Source: Apostichopus japonicus
Taxonomy: Eukaryota > Echinodermata > Holothuroidea > Aspidochirotida > Stichopodidae
Direction: 5' to 3'
DNA length: 64,000 nt
NCBI RefSeq assembly: GCF_037975245.1
Contig: NC_092575.1
Span: forward strand, 24,024,341 to 24,088,340
A program made the position numbers and the translations under genes. This document shows positions 23,901 through 38,775 of the stretch, in pieces; positions within the stretch are counted from its first letter, which is position 1; each line of letters starts with the position of its first letter. Below the pieces are notes generated by a model. That model ran no database searches. It saw only the letters and a program-made list of their open reading frames with translations, and was not told where the DNA came from.

Positions 23901-26900
23901 AATGGAGAAATGATTTACATCGGAACAGAATGACTAACTAATACCGTGGGTGGATGAGAAGTTTCTTGGAATAAATCCAAATAAGCAAAGTTCATCCCCC
24001 CACCCACCCCCCCCCCAAAAAAAATGGCAACTGTGTGGACACTCATATATTAACAGAGTATCAAAATTAAAACACTTTATAATATGGTGACATTAGCCAG
24101 GAATCTTCTGAGGTAGAATGAACGACGAAACCAAACGTCCGTATCCCGGCCTTTGCCAGAGGCGAGGCGGATTAATCATGGAAAGACAAACTCTGAGATG
24201 GATTTCTGTCCTGGGGGAGACGAAAGGCAGAAATGACGGGACGACTCTTGCCCCATCAAATGATAATAAGACATGCCAGCAGTGATCGCACCTCTCTCCA
24301 TGCAATATAGAAAGGTAAAACCGAAACCATCACGGAGCTGGTGTTTACTAATTGAGTAGAACGATTATGATTTAAACCAAATCCCGCCAGAGAGAGATAG
24401 AGAGAAAGGGAGGGAGGTGAAGAGAGTTATTGGTGGGAGGGGAGAGAGATCTTTGTTCAGGAGTGGAAACCACTTGAGCTTTCACTTCAACCGGGCGGTT
24501 TGTTATTAACGAGAGGCGAGAGCGATGGAGGACGAAGAATCATTGACTGATCATCCCAGAATTGAAATCCTGTAACTCACAAGGTTGATGAGTGATGGAG
24601 TGATGAAGATGGAACTGAGTGTAATCTGGTGTATGTATATTATATGTATATACATAGAGAGACGTGTGAGGAGCTTTAATACACAATTTGGATGAGAGAT
24701 GAGAAAAGCCTGTGAAAAATTGATTTAAACCGAATTCAGTCGAGAGCAATAATCCTAACCAGAGTTTGAGGATCATATCGGCAGCGAGGATTCTTGCTGA
24801 TGTTATTTTGATACTCTTACAGTTTTAATCACTGTTGACCTGATTAGCTCTTTATATATATATTGAAGTCCCTTCCTTGATAATGAAGAAATAAAACTAG
24901 AGATTTTGGGGGGGGGGGGGGGACAAGGAGGGTAACTTTGGTTACAATGCCTAAATGTCATCTCAAAATAACTGATTGATGGATGATTATGCAGTCAACA
25001 GTAATGATATAGTTCTACAAGAATCAACATGACAAGCAATATCAAAGCAATGTGGGATGAATATTAGACGAATGAAATATTTGTGAAAAAATGTACAGTA
25101 ATTGTGGGGGGAGGGGGAGATTGCCAGGTGGGTGGTGGGTGGGTGGGTGGGGTGAAATTTGATATACAATGACATGTTTATCAATCTTTCCGATGAAATA
25201 GCTACTGTGAGCAAACAGTTGTGGCACCTTGGAGAAATCATTTGCAAATTTGTATTGCATAATTTTGGTTATAAAAATTAAAATAAAATTGTCAGAGATA
25301 ATTGGCCAAAAAGAAAGAAAAAACAAGTAAGAACAGAATCAAGGTCTAAAACCAAACTCATTTAACAATGGGACATGAAAAACGATCAATATACACTAAA
25401 AAACTTGGATAAACACTGTCTTTCCCAAAAGGACATCCACTTTAGATGATTATTTTGATATCAGAATAATATTCAAGGTAATTGCTAACTTCTTTAGCTT
25501 AATTGCTAACTTTGAGTAACATATAAGAGTCTTGTATCAATTGTCAACTTGTGTATGTAACATACAGTTTGTACAGTACAGGTGTACATACAAATTTCAA
25601 CCTTCTATTTAAGCCAAACGTCTCCCAGGCGAGCTCAAACTGCACGATGAAATAGACAATCCATATATTATGTATATACAGTAATATTATAACAAAAGCC
25701 CTGCCATACAGAGAAAACGGTGATCAGCTTCGATCTTCAATCGTGAAAAATTTAAGGAATTAAAGGAAGGAAAATATCCCGACCCTTTTAACATTTAAAA
25801 CCTTCATGGAACACTTTTGCTGCCCTCATATCTTCTTTGAGTCACTTTGAGATCAAAACATCAACTTTAGATCCTACTGTACATAGTGCCCTGAAAGCAT
25901 ACATGTATACAATGGGTTAAAAGGAACGAGGCGACTGAAAAAAGTGCTGAAAATGGTATGTACTGTTCATGTTTGAAACCTATGTGATGTAATGATTTAG
26001 TGAAACTACCCCACCGTAGGGCGAATAGCCTGTAAACATTATAAACTGCATTGTAAAAGTTTTGAAGGAATTTGGAGAGGATGGAAAATTTAAGGGTTTA
26101 TACAGAACTTTTTTAAAGAAAGTGGAAACTTGTTGTCAAATAGCTCACAAAGTTACAAATTTACATAGGATACTACTCTACTTAGTAGCCTCCCAGTATA
26201 AGGCCAATCTCATCCCCCACCTCCCCCTCCCCTCCCATTCATCGTACAGCTGTCAAACAATACATTCTGGTAGTATAAATATCCACAGTTGTCCAAACAC
26301 AGCAATTTAAGACGTTTGAATATATCGAAATACTTTCAACAGTTATTTCTACAAACCTATAGATTGTCATATTTTGTCACCTCCAAAGTGGTCAAAAGTT
26401 GTTCACACAAAATGGAGCCCTGAGGCAGTTATAATTTACCAATATTCATGATATGCCAAAATATGGTAACATTTACAGTTTTACCAATTTAAGGTTCCCA
26501 ATTATTGCCCTAAGTGGAAAATGAGTAATATGACCAGTGATCCTGAAAGAAATTTCAAGGTTAATTCAGGACAGGAATCTTTCTTTTATTTTTGTGTTTA
26601 ACTTCAAGGTTTGTTTTCCCAGGTTTGGCCTCTAAATGTTCACTAAGCCCTGATCTTTCGGCCTCGTCCTCTACGGTAAATTAATTTTTTGGCTTTTTGA
26701 AAATGTAAAATGCCAAATACTTGAAAGTAAATAAATTATTAGATCAATTGTTTCTGTTTAAATGATTGCCAAGATACAGAAAATAAAATTATGCAGAATT
26801 TTGTACTGATCTTTAGAGAATATGATAATAACTCCAAAATATGTTCTATTAATCTTGGATCGATGATATTAAAAACCGTTGATCCGTGAGACAAACTTTC

Positions 26901-29855
26901 TCATAACTTAAAAAGTGCTATAGAAATAGAACCTCGACTGATAGCTAACAATGTTTTTGAAGAAAATTAATTTTGTGCCTTAATAGTTATTCTCCTTTAC
27001 ATCAGTGACTTTGCACAGCAGTACCCAAATCTTGGAGTTTAGAGAAATATGCTTTGATGGTAAAGCAGTTGGACATTATGGTAAAGCAGTTTGACATATG
27101 GCAAACCATTAGGAGCAAACTTTTTAGTGCAGGCTCGATTGGATTACCGTTAACATCTGTAGAAATGATTTAACTTTAAATAGTAAGGCATATGAAGTGG
27201 TTGGACGAGAGATTTCGGTCGGAAGTTTTCGGTAGATATCATATCTTTACAATTCAGTCTGAACAGTACAGCAGACGTACGGCAAATATCACAATTCCTT
27301 TACAAAGGAGAAGAAGAAGACTCAAGATATTTATTTTCCCAATTCCTTTGTAAAAACAAATAGTGACCTAAATCTATCAATTGTTCTAAACTTTCATATA
27401 TTCAAACTTTCTAATGAATCAGCCCAGATGAAAGAAAAATCCTGTTCTTTTAGATTCATAACCATGCTTTATTAAATTCTAGTTAGTTTTTCTCTCCAAC
27501 CCTCCCCCTCCCCCACCTGCCCTCCCCCTCCACCCCCCGACCTTCCCCCTTTCACAGATGACATTTACACCACTCAAAGATAAAGATCAGCAGAGTCTCT
27601 AGTTTAAATGCTAAGTTATCGTTGCATCGGGTAAGCTCTCTGCTAAGTTGCCCAAGAAAATGTGACAAAAATGTGACAAAAATGTGAATCGATGAATTGG
27701 AACGTGACTAGAAAGAGGCCATCCATGTATATAACTTGATATCCAGGGCTACATTAAGAGACAGCATGAGCCTCAGACTTACAATTGGGAACACCTACTG
27801 AAGCGAAGGTGACAATACACCAACGCTAATGTAGCCTTAAGTTTAACAGAATGTCATAACAGAGACAATGAAATATGCAGGCCGGTCCGGATGATACATA
27901 TACCATCGAAGTTTCATTTCTTGACAAAACTGCATCTCTAGCTAACTTGACCTATGAACTACAAACGCACGAAGTAAGAGCAACTCGTTTCTGTCAAATG
28001 AAGAAAAAATTACTCTGCTTAATGTGCAGTTGACACAGACACAGGCAAAGTTTGGAAGGCTTTCTTGTTTAGGTCTTTGAACAAGAATAGGAACAAGATG
28101 GGATTAGGAGGGGGTGAGGTGGGGAGGTGACCAAAAACATATAAGTGGAGAATTTATCTTTGGTATGTTGATGTAAAAGTGTTGGCACAAACCAAATATG
28201 CTAAAAATGGCAAGAAAAAGAACAAGGAATATGGTCACTCATCTTCTAAGCTTTTACAAAGTGCTTTTTAACATCATGCCTGAAGACCCCATATTTGCAT
28301 TTTAACCCCTCATTGGGCCTTGTAGTTTAACACTTCTCTATGTCTGAGAATAATTGTAAAGAGGATCTGAAATTAAGAGAGAATCCAATAACGTAGTTTT
28401 TTCCTCATATTTTGTTGTTTTCTTCTAAGGATATTAGCACTTTCATAATGCTGACATTTGGATCGAACATTTACAATGTTAAACTAAGGTGTCATACTGT
28501 GACTGTATCCTACAGTATTGCTTCCAGCAAATATTAAAAAAGATCAAACTTTGTAATCCATGTTTCCTTCTTGATCAAAGCATTCCTCAATGTAAAACTT
28601 GTACGGCTGCTCCCAATAAATCTCGTAAAACAGGGGGACAGGGCAAGGAAAATGCTTGCATATGAGGCTAAGTTTTATCTCCTGTTTGGTGTCACTCAAG
28701 AGATTCCTTTTTTTTTTTTTATCCAAGACATCTTGAAAAATCATGTAATTGCTCGAAAGGTTGTATCTGCTCAAACTTTGCAGGCTTGAACATATCAGTA
28801 CAGTCTACTAAAAACAATTTTACCAACAGTTGAACCTGCCAAATATTATGGAGATAATTCATTTGAATTTAATATATTTAAGAAAATGTGATATTTAAGA
28901 ATAGTTTGCATGGATTTTGGTTCATCTCTAATATTATTCCATACCTGTATTGTTATTTCAGTGCCCTTCGTTAAATTGGCTTGTCTTTGGTACGGTAACA
29001 AACTCACTTGAAATATGTGTATGGAAACTAAGATCAATGAATTTGGGTGACAAAGAAATATGAATTGAAAGGGGATTTTGCTTAATTCCTCGCTAATTAA
29101 CATGGTTACCGTGGTTTAATAATACAGGTCAAGATGGGCGACTAACGTCTAAAGAGTCCACATTGTAATTCTCATATTTTATTAGAGCAATATTCCCTAG
29201 ATTTAATATTTCTTGTGTAAAATACCAAATACAAAACAACTTCAGGATCTCAATTTGATTGTCAACAGGCCTGACTACGAATTTTTCATCTTTAATCATC
29301 GTTAAACATGGAGGGAACATGTGATGTTTAGGTATGATTGTAACTTAACTCATTATTAAGCATTCATTTTGTTTACGTTCTTTAATATTACGATGCAACC
29401 ATGGGCGTGCTGCTTCCAAGTTGACGATAATGAACAATGTTTAAATTCCACTCCCCTGGCCGGGGGAAACTGTTCCATCAGAAGGTTATGGTGACATAAA
29501 TTTGCGACATCATTTCCAATAAAGGATTGATTCATAGCAGTATGAACACTACGCTGATCCATGATGATAACCAGACAGCGATGTTTTCCTCATAACTGTC
29601 TATCAAGGGCTTTAAATGTTCAGCTTAGAAAAAAAGGACATTGTTGTTCATAAAGATAACTGAAAAACGACACAAGTATTAACTGACGTTCTTTTTTGGC
29701 ACGTAAATCCGACAAAAGCCAGGTCCCTGTCGTCTAAGTTTTTGCACCCTGCTAGGACACTTTAAAGGTTAACAACAAATGAATTATGAATAATTCACAC
29801 CTTACATATAATTCCAGACCAGGTTTTACTTTGCTGCTGGCAAAACATTTGGTTC

Positions 29856-29878
29856 ATGTATATATATATATATATATT
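29856..29878. repeat. TA microsatellite
   Basis: Short TA dinucleotide run in the long intron. Confidence 0.85.
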
Positions 29879-31940
29879 TTTCTTTCTTACCGAACAGCCA
29901 AGCTAGAACGTGAATTATAATATTTAGAAAATATTCAGGATTTTGTTCTTAAATCACTTGAAATTGGAAGATTTCATGTCCAGAGCAGTCAAATTGACAC
30001 CTAAATTTTTAACCACACTCTAGACAAATGTTGTACCATTAGATGCGATTAATCTACTGTATATCACGTTAGAAGCCTTTGATGACTACAAAGAATATAT
30101 TATTTCAGGACAGAACAAAGGGGCATCATCAGGAGCAAGCCACACACCCCTACAACAACAAAAACACCCAAAAACTGTGATGAAAGTAGAGACAATGGCA
30201 GCAAAGATCTTAACGAGGAAGGGGGTTCGATCATCTCTTCGGCAGTAAACTGAGTTTGGAATTCGTGGCAATGCAGAGAGAACCCAAGCTTATACAGGTT
30301 TATATTTTCAGCAAGTTATTAAATAAATGAATGAACCTGCAAAATTGATATGCAAAAATGATTTTCTTGTAATATAGTAGAACATATTAATAATTTATTC
30401 ATTAATTAATTAATATGGTTATAACTACAGGAATGACACCTGCTGAGTGATGTAGTATGCCACCAATGTACTAGCTACAAAATTGTGAGATGCGTCAACA
30501 ATAAACTACTGTTTACACTTCTTAATGTAGGCCAGTGTTTCTCGACCTGAGGTGAACGCACCCCCTGTGGGGAGGGGGGGAGGGGAGGGAGGGACACAGA
30601 GGTATGACCCAAAGCCATGGGCTGTATTAACAACCAATTTCCTGAAAGAGAAAGTTCATCCATGGCTGGTAAAGAGGATGCAAGTTTAAGCAATTTCATT
30701 TGCTAAGGGGGTGCGACTAGGTGTTAAAAAATTAAGAAGCACTTTAGCTGTATGCTATAATTGGACACCCACGTTAATGTACACTGCACTTACCACGTAA
30801 AAATTAGCAGTATGTGACAGGCCATGAAAGTCTGTATATAACTTAATCAGCTTCATATCATTTAAGTATGTGGGTAACATGAGTATGAAAGTACGAAAGG
30901 GTCATTCCGTGTCAAATCATGGATGGCTGTTGCTGAAGCCTCTCAAAATCTACAACCTTCCTGACATGATTAGAGCAAGATTAAAATTTAAGCATAACGT
31001 GAAAATTTCAACTGCATTGCTTCAAAATTGTCTGATTTATGACTGTTTGATATTTTGCAATTTGCCGGCCAAGTGACATTTTCTTGATTTTGGACGTCCT
31101 ATTTCTTAACAATTTGAACATCACACTACCCTCTTATTACATAAACCTATAGATCCTACCCCTTTAATAGAAATAGTTAAAAATTTAGGATATTCGAACA
31201 TTGTATTGTGGAGTTTTAAAGTCACTTAAAAATGCCAAAATGTTCCATTCGTTATTTTTCTCTAAAAAGTATCCCATTTTTGGTGAATATTTGTTCCTAA
31301 AGAATTGCTTCAGGTTACCTGAGTTTCTTAAAGGTTATAATGTGTTACCCACACAATACAAACACAAGCTAACAATAATTTCCTGTGTTTATACTTTTTA
31401 GGTAATACAACTCCAAAGTTGCTATTTCATGCTGCGATTCAGTGTGATGGAGGGTCTTTGTTGCCAAATTATCACCAACGTAGCCATGCGAGAGCTGTGA
31501 ATTTTTCTCAATTTTCATTGCATCAAGTTCTTACTATGTATCAATTACGTGGATTCTAGCCTTTTCCATCATTAATTTATTATGAGGTTGTAAAGTTTCT
31601 CCGATGTGCCAACAGCCGTCTTTGGTTGCTAAAAGTCAAATTGGGTCGGGTTGACAATGGCTGTATAATATTTTTCTAGAAGATATCTAGTACCACCCTG
31701 CTGTGTTTACACAAAATTTCAGGAGGGTAGTTTGCATAATTTTTGGAATGAAAAATCCTTAAAGTTTGAGATTTGAACTATACTTTCTTGCCTGTTCTGC
31801 CTAATTTACACAGGTTTTTGAGCCCTGGTATTGTACAGTACTTCAGGGTCATTCCATTTGACAGAACTTATATGCATGTTTCAATGTCATTGTCAATACC
31901 TTTTCTACTTCTAGTATAATTAACAGACATTAATGAGGGG

Positions 31941-32098
31941 TTAATCAACGGTCTAGCGTGCGTTTCTCACAGGATTAATGCACGATCGGGGGATAATGCA
32001 AGCGATGCACGAGGGCGGAGCCCGAGTGCATCCAGCGATAGCATTAACACCTGGAATGCATTAATCATGTGAGTAACGCACGCTAGACCGTTCATTAA
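31941..32098. mobile_element. Palindromic MITE bounded by TTAA
   Basis: The 42-nt left end (TTAATCAACGGTCTAGCGTG, then CGTTTCTCACAGGATTAATGCA) is mirrored at the right end with only three differences. Both ends fall at TTAA (31941-31944 and 32095-32098). The centre has a second hairpin, GATGCAC...GTGCATC around GAGGGCGGAGCCCGA. TTAA flanks are the target duplication of piggyBac-type elements, but the expected CCC-type terminus is absent, so the superfamily is uncertain. Confidence 0.6.
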
Positions 32099-32203
32099 CT
32101 CTGTTCATTCATACACTACCATTTGTGTGGGGGAAAAATCATAAAACAAAACATTTTTGGTTACATATAACCAAAGATTTATGAAAGTGATGCCCCGTAA
32201 TGT

Positions 32204-32245
32204 TACCGTGCGTTACTCACAGGATTAACCACGGTCAGCTGACCT
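32204..32245 (+). repeat. Partial terminal repeat and palindrome next to the TTAA MITE
   Basis: GTGCGTTACTCACAGGATTAA repeats the inner part of the MITE end 106 bp away, and GGTCAGCTGACC (32234-32245) is a perfect 12-bp palindrome. It is probably a solo end or fragment of a related element. Confidence 0.5.
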
Positions 32246-35200
32246 GAATGGACCAATAGGATTTAGGAATCTTTACTAAGTATGAATGAATTCTGTATTA
32301 AACATGGCTATCAATCAATACATACATGTATGTGATTTTTCAAGTGTAGTGTGCAGTACATTGCATGGAGCAATAGTGTGTGTCTAGTTAACAACATACA
32401 TACATGTGTTTCGTATTAATATATTTTTGGGTTATATACATGTGTATGCGACTAATATTACAATATATACTTGCATGGATGGACAGCAAACTGTCTGATA
32501 TTGATATTAGAAACACTAATTAATACCCCATTCAATTTCATTTCTTAAGGTCTGAAACGAAATTTAAGGACATGTAGTCCTTGCTTGATCAATTGCATTT
32601 CATAGTATGAGTTAATACTTCAGTGAAAATGGCTGGACAACTGTTATATTATCCTTGAAACCTATATTTTCAATGCAAATGCATATTTTGCAAGACCTGC
32701 TATTATAACAAACAACATTTTTTTGCTGTTGTTTTAATACCTTTCAGGAATAAATGGGGAAAATAATAAACCAAACTAGTGAAACTACTCATACCTTCAT
32801 TCATCTTGCTTGAAAACAAACCTGATATTTTGTTCAGAAACCTGGAAGTCTCACTTTTCTGAATGACAACCAGCCGGACTGCCTGATAAAATCAACCTTA
32901 CCCTGTCTAAGGTGGATGTTTACAAATAAACAAACAACACTTCAGGTTGTAACACTGAAATCTCTAGTTGAATTCTCAATGTATGCCCTGCTTCATTTAT
33001 TCAATTTTGAAATATATATGCTAACTAATCTATATAAGTGGTCAAAAGGCTTCATACGTCAGCTTCAATTGGAACAATTAATAACAAAATCTAATTAGAG
33101 CCATCATGTTCCCAATTATTTTTGGAGGGCAAATGCCGCCCTTTGAAACTCTGACGGTCTATATGTATTATGCCATGGTACCATTAATTTCTGCCACACA
33201 TATGATCTGTCCTAAATTAAATTTATGACCAAATTCACGAACAGTCAAAGGTGTACCCATTACCCCTGCAGTACCGAATGCAACATGTACAGTGCAATTA
33301 AATGCTGCTATTAAAACAGAGGCCGTAATCACCACATGGCGCTCTAATTAAAGCCAGGGGCTACTTTTATCTGAATATTTAAGCTTGTTAAATATAAATT
33401 ACGATGAATTAATTTTGCTTCTTTCGCATTTCTGCCACCTTTGGTTCTGCATGGTTCCCCAAGGTACATTTCTCAATGCAACGGACCTTTGTAAGGTTCC
33501 ATACGATCGTGGTGACGAACTTTCGAAGTACTTCTTTCACAGCTGTTATGTGCACGGATGCGCACATCTGCTACTTAATTAAGCTGAATAAAGGGATGGG
33601 GCTGTGGGTGCACTCAACTCTCGCATCGACCCTGAAACATACAACTTCTTGTAAAAAAGCTTGGATACTTTCTTTAAAAGCTTTTAAAAAATGAAGAGCT
33701 TAATATCGCACTGAAGATTAATTCTACCAATGAGGTGTTTAAGAATATCTCCCTCTGTCATGGATCAGTACCAGGCATTCAGCCCTCAAGATGCAAAGGA
33801 CAATCCCTTGGGAGAGTTTCATAGGATAAGATCGGGATATGAAGAGCTTCGACTCTCGAGGGTCGCATATATACCATAGACCGGATTTAACAATATGGTA
33901 GTAATTTTCTGGGATTTGACCCCCCACAGCGACAAAGCACTCTAAACAGATACTTTAACCTGTCGGTGTGTCAGCAAAACAAACCGCTTTATTTGAAACT
34001 CAATTAGCGACGGTCATTTAACCTGCTCATGAACAACAAGAACAGACAAAGTAAAAACAAAACTGAAATTAGAAGTAAGAGAAATAACGGGCGGTTCTGA
34101 ACATCTGAAAGCAATTATCGGTTTCAGTTGAGGTCACCATAATCAAGTTAAAGCAGTGGACACTGTAACTGACAGTCGCTTGACCATCTCTCTGTGTTAC
34201 AATTTCATTGATTATAGGACAGCTAATTATAAACGATGTGTTTATTAGATTTTAACAGGCGGGTACAACGTGTGACCCGAGTAGGACAATCAGTGAAAAT
34301 GGACAATCAGTGACCGATGGATATTAAGTGAAATCTAGAGATGGATACCTTAGGCTTGAAGGAGGGAACTAGTGCTAACAGTGGAATTACAAAGTTTAAT
34401 ATGATACTTGTTATTAACACATGGAACATAGAACAATGAAGTGCACTTGTTGTACATGGACAGGTATAAAGTGAATATAACCCGTAAAGGCTGCGATGAC
34501 TAACAGCAGGTCTGTATTACACATTGAGACATGAAGAATCGTAGGAAATAAACTCAATACTACTACTGTATGTGCCACACAGAATACAAGATCATTCAAT
34601 ACAGCTGTATATACAACATCATGGCAGATGAAAGTGAAGTGTTTGTGTGGGGACAGGTAATTCAATTTCCTAATGCTAATACCTCTCTAAACTGTACTCC
34701 AAAATCCAGCTCCCAAAGCACTGGTATTGACAGTACAAACAGTTCCTAACCTTGATCTGATGTAAAAATTACATTCATACTGATCATACTGACAATACGA
34801 GTGCTCTGAAGCAGGACATGACACTACAGTATAGAAAAAATTGTCCCAACTGGGTGGGTAAGTGTTTATCACATTGAATATTTATAGTATTCTAATGAAT
34901 ATGCAAAGGAAGATAATTATCCCTTGCTAAGCCAGCTCTTATATTATTGTATATATTACTTAACCCCTGGTCAATGGTCATTGTTAAGTTGTCCTACCCA
35001 CACAATCAAGTGAGCAAAATTCAAACAGTTGCTCCCGGGACACTACAGTGCACCAAATAATTAATATGCAAATTAGAGTAAAATTACTGTTTGTTTTCGT
35101 ATTAAAGTGGTTATGTGAGATTTGAAGAAGGATATACTGTACATAAGATAATGTTTGATCTGATGGTTTCATTCTTTTTCAATGTACAGTATCACTGGTG

Positions 35201-38200
35201 TTGTTCATGTATGAAATATGTCATTTGATGACTGAAAATGATAGTGATATTTGTTAAAACTAATGGGGACGGCTCAAAAACGGTAAAATTTGGAAAGCAT
35301 TTTTAAAAATAACGGCTCTCATGATAAGAGCTAGACCATGCCCAGATGTGAGTTTTGTAATGAATATGTAACACTAAACAGCTACAGTGTCACCAGTGTA
35401 ACACATGCATACTACTCACATTTTAATTTTAGATGCTAACTTGAAGTTGTAATCCATAAAGCCCTTGAGTGCTTCTCCCACATATCTAATTAGCCCCATG
35501 GTCCAGCAGCAGTATCTAGTACTGGTACAGTATGGTTATGCATTGCTAAGGTATGTATACTGTACATTTACATACTATACACACTAATCCTGTTAGATAG
35601 TAGCAGGCTTAATGATACCGGTTGTGTTCTTCTCCACTTGATCTTTCCTGTTTATGATACTTTCAATCATTAATTTCTTAATTAATGAAATGCTTTTGGC
35701 AAAATTAGCTTGGTGAAACCTTCCCATGGTTCATCAGATAAGCTGCTTTTAAAACGAAGTTCCATTTTTGTTTAAATGAACAGTTTTTATGAATTTCTAA
35801 TTTGAAAACGCACAGAATCACTCTGGGTGACAGATCCTTTTTTTGGAATCTTGAAATGTCTGTTGTGACAGTCATTGCAACAATGCATCTAAATGAGGTA
35901 ATTTTCAGTGGAAAGTTTAAGTGCATAAATTAGTTTGGCAGGAACCAACACACCACTGCAAATGCAAAGTTCTGTTTTTTCTTTCATATATTGATACTGC
36001 TATGCTAGCCAACATTACTTCATATGTGCTAGTATCAAGATCAGATTCAAGCTCACTTGTATACAGTAATTATGCAAAAACCTCCTTTTGCCCAAATTAT
36101 GACATAAGAAACAAACCAAGAACTGCCTTGTAATTAATCTGTTACTCTATTGCTACATAAGGATGAACTAAAAACAAAAGGGGGGAGGAGTAAAACTTGA
36201 TTGACAATAATTCCTGGGGAAAATGTCATGCATTCTGAACGCTTGATAACACTTTGGGGCAAAATCCATCTTTTAATTACCATGGAGAGATGTTTCAAGC
36301 GGAGATAATTAGAGAAATGTGTACTTATTCGTTTCTTCTGGGGATACTGTATGTACGGGAACCAGAAAGATTTTATGGTTTGGATATAATGAAGGAAACG
36401 ATTCCATTACCTTCAAACTAATTCAGTCTCTCGAATAGATCGCAGAAAGGAATTAACGAAGAAAACGCAAAGCTCAGCAGTATACATCTGTTTCAAGATG
36501 CATCTAATTCTCCAAATAAAGTGTTTTTCAAAATCATCAATTTTGTCTGATTCATTTATTAAAAATTTGCCCACAACTTGGGATTAAAACTGTCACAAAT
36601 TTCCAAAAAAAAAAGGAAGGGAGGGATGGATGGAGAACATATCTAAGACTGGCTTATTCCTTGAGTAAAATAAATTCAGGCAAAACTGTCTAAGTAATAC
36701 AGGTACAGTATATGCTGGCGACTGCAAGGTAATCATCATTGCACCAGCCTGTCAGCATACACACTGTATATTCAAGGACAGAGCATTACCCAAATATTTG
36801 ACATTGATTGGTTGTTAGCCTTAATACATGCACTGTGACAAGTCTCCCGGTATCTAGTAGAGAGAATTAAAACAGCATTTCCTTTAAAAATATGTTTCCA
36901 ATGAAACAGGTAAGAATTTGGAACAGGTATACTGATCATATCTGTTAAATTCATTTTGTCTTACACTATCTAGAATTTTCAGAAGCCTCCATAAACAACA
37001 AATGAAGCCAGTGTGCACCAATTGGCATTTTTAAACTATACGGAATTGTCCTACTGTAATAACATGTTAAACGCGAAAGATAAGACAGCAGGAAAAATTT
37101 GCTACAAACTACGATACCAATCCCCTGACTTAAACTGCATTTAGTACATTTGAATAAAACAGACACAAAAAATCAATTCAATGAATTGTTCAAGGAAAGC
37201 ATGTGTGGAGCACATCACCCAGCTTACCGTTCCCCCCGACCACAATCCCCCTACCTCTCTCCCCCCCCCCCCCATAAGACCTGATAAAAAGATGAGGAAC
37301 TTAATCTTAAGAAATCGGCCATTCCAAGATACATGTAATTTGTAAAAAATTTCAACTTCGTCAAATAGAGAATATTTTTCAAATTGTTTTGTGCAATCAA
37401 CAAAGATATTAATGACAGACGAAATGAATAAATGGGAAGATTAGCCACTCACGATTGAAAGTAAACACCAAACATGTCATTCAACTAAACAAAACAAAAT
37501 CCATGAGAAGACTAAAACACAGTAGTCAAGGTGATATCTCTACCAAACAGAACTGATGGAAGATGTGAATTTTCATTTTTCCGCAAATTCAACCGATACG
37601 AAAACAAATTAAAGATGTAAATGGCACCCAAAAGGATGTACAAACAGAAACAAAACTTAAATGTTCAATTTTGCCGCTGATTGAAGGTGACTGAATGAAT
37701 CTAGAAATTAATCCACGGGTCATATTAACCCTTAAAGCTTTGCCAGCAAGGACATCTACTAATCTTTAAAGCTCCGGCTAAAACTACTACGGAAATGAAA
37801 AGCAAACAAACAGGAAACTGCATGACGGAGTATTTTCTGACATGTTTGAGAAATGAAATGTCAGTGTGGCTTAGATCGACGTACGGAATGACGACATCCT
37901 CTGAGAGTTTGATTGCAACTCTTGTTTCAATAAACTATAATTAATGAAGGAACAAAAACAACACAGGTTAAAAAATACCCTCAAAACAATTTGTCAAGTG
38001 CTGTTAGTTAATGTGCAATCACAATTTGGGACAGCGAGGAAAAGTGAGCTTTTGTAACTTCCTTCTCAATTGCAAAATAAGAACCCACCCCCACACCCTC
38101 TCCACACCCTCCCTGGCCCCTGTTTTGGTTTATACGTGAATTTGATTTTTAATTATTTTTCGTTGCTGCATTATTGTTTTGCTTTTCTTTCTATTCAAAC

Positions 38201-38730
38201 AATATTTATACAGCTATTTGACAACTATTTTGCTTATAATTAGCACATTATAAATCTTAGATATTATTACTATTATTATTATATTAAGGTAAAGGAGGGA
38301 GGTGGGAGTACAAAGCCTGAATATTACACAAAGAACACTACACAAAGTAATCAAGAATCTTTCAGTGTACTGATTAAACAATTTAGAAGAATTTGGCAAA
38401 ACAAACAGGAAAAAAAATTTGCTTTCTTTCTGTATAAATTTCTAAATTTTTTCCTCTCCTTATGCTTCTTGAACATTTTAATCACAACACTGTGACACAC
38501 CTTTCGGCGGGCGATATCACCAAATTCTTTGAAATCTGCGGGTCAATAACTTTGTGAGAGACCAAAGAAGAGTTCAATCAAGCAATCAAACGATGTTTAG
38601 AATTAGTGTCGGATCAGGACGTCTCGCTTTACAGAGATGGAGAGAGGGAGAGAGCGTGACTATTATACTCCGCAACCTCTTAAAGTAATGAGAGTAGAAG
38701 AGAGGCAATCACATAAACAGGGGACCTCAC

Positions 38731-38775
38731 CTTAGCTCGAGCAGAGCATGGCAGAATCTGGTGCGTCCAGAGTCA
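38731..38775 (-). CDS. Possible 45-nt cassette exon of the MYO18A-like gene
   Basis: On the minus strand TTTTACTCAG precedes, and GTGAGG follows, a 45-nt segment. Its length is a multiple of three and its phase (2 in, 2 out) fits exactly between the exons at 43033-43194 and 7924-8218. In that frame it is open and would add 15 residues, giving about SDSGRTRFCHALLEL in the tail. The pyrimidine tract is modest and the segment is short, so a chance match is possible. If real it is a cassette exon, or a constitutive one that shortens the apparent 34.8-kb intron. Confidence 0.3.

Noticed and set aside
37449-37480. Segment between TTTTGTTTAG and GTGAGT (minus strand)
   Set aside because: It is 32 nt long, and the required phase gives an immediate stop codon.
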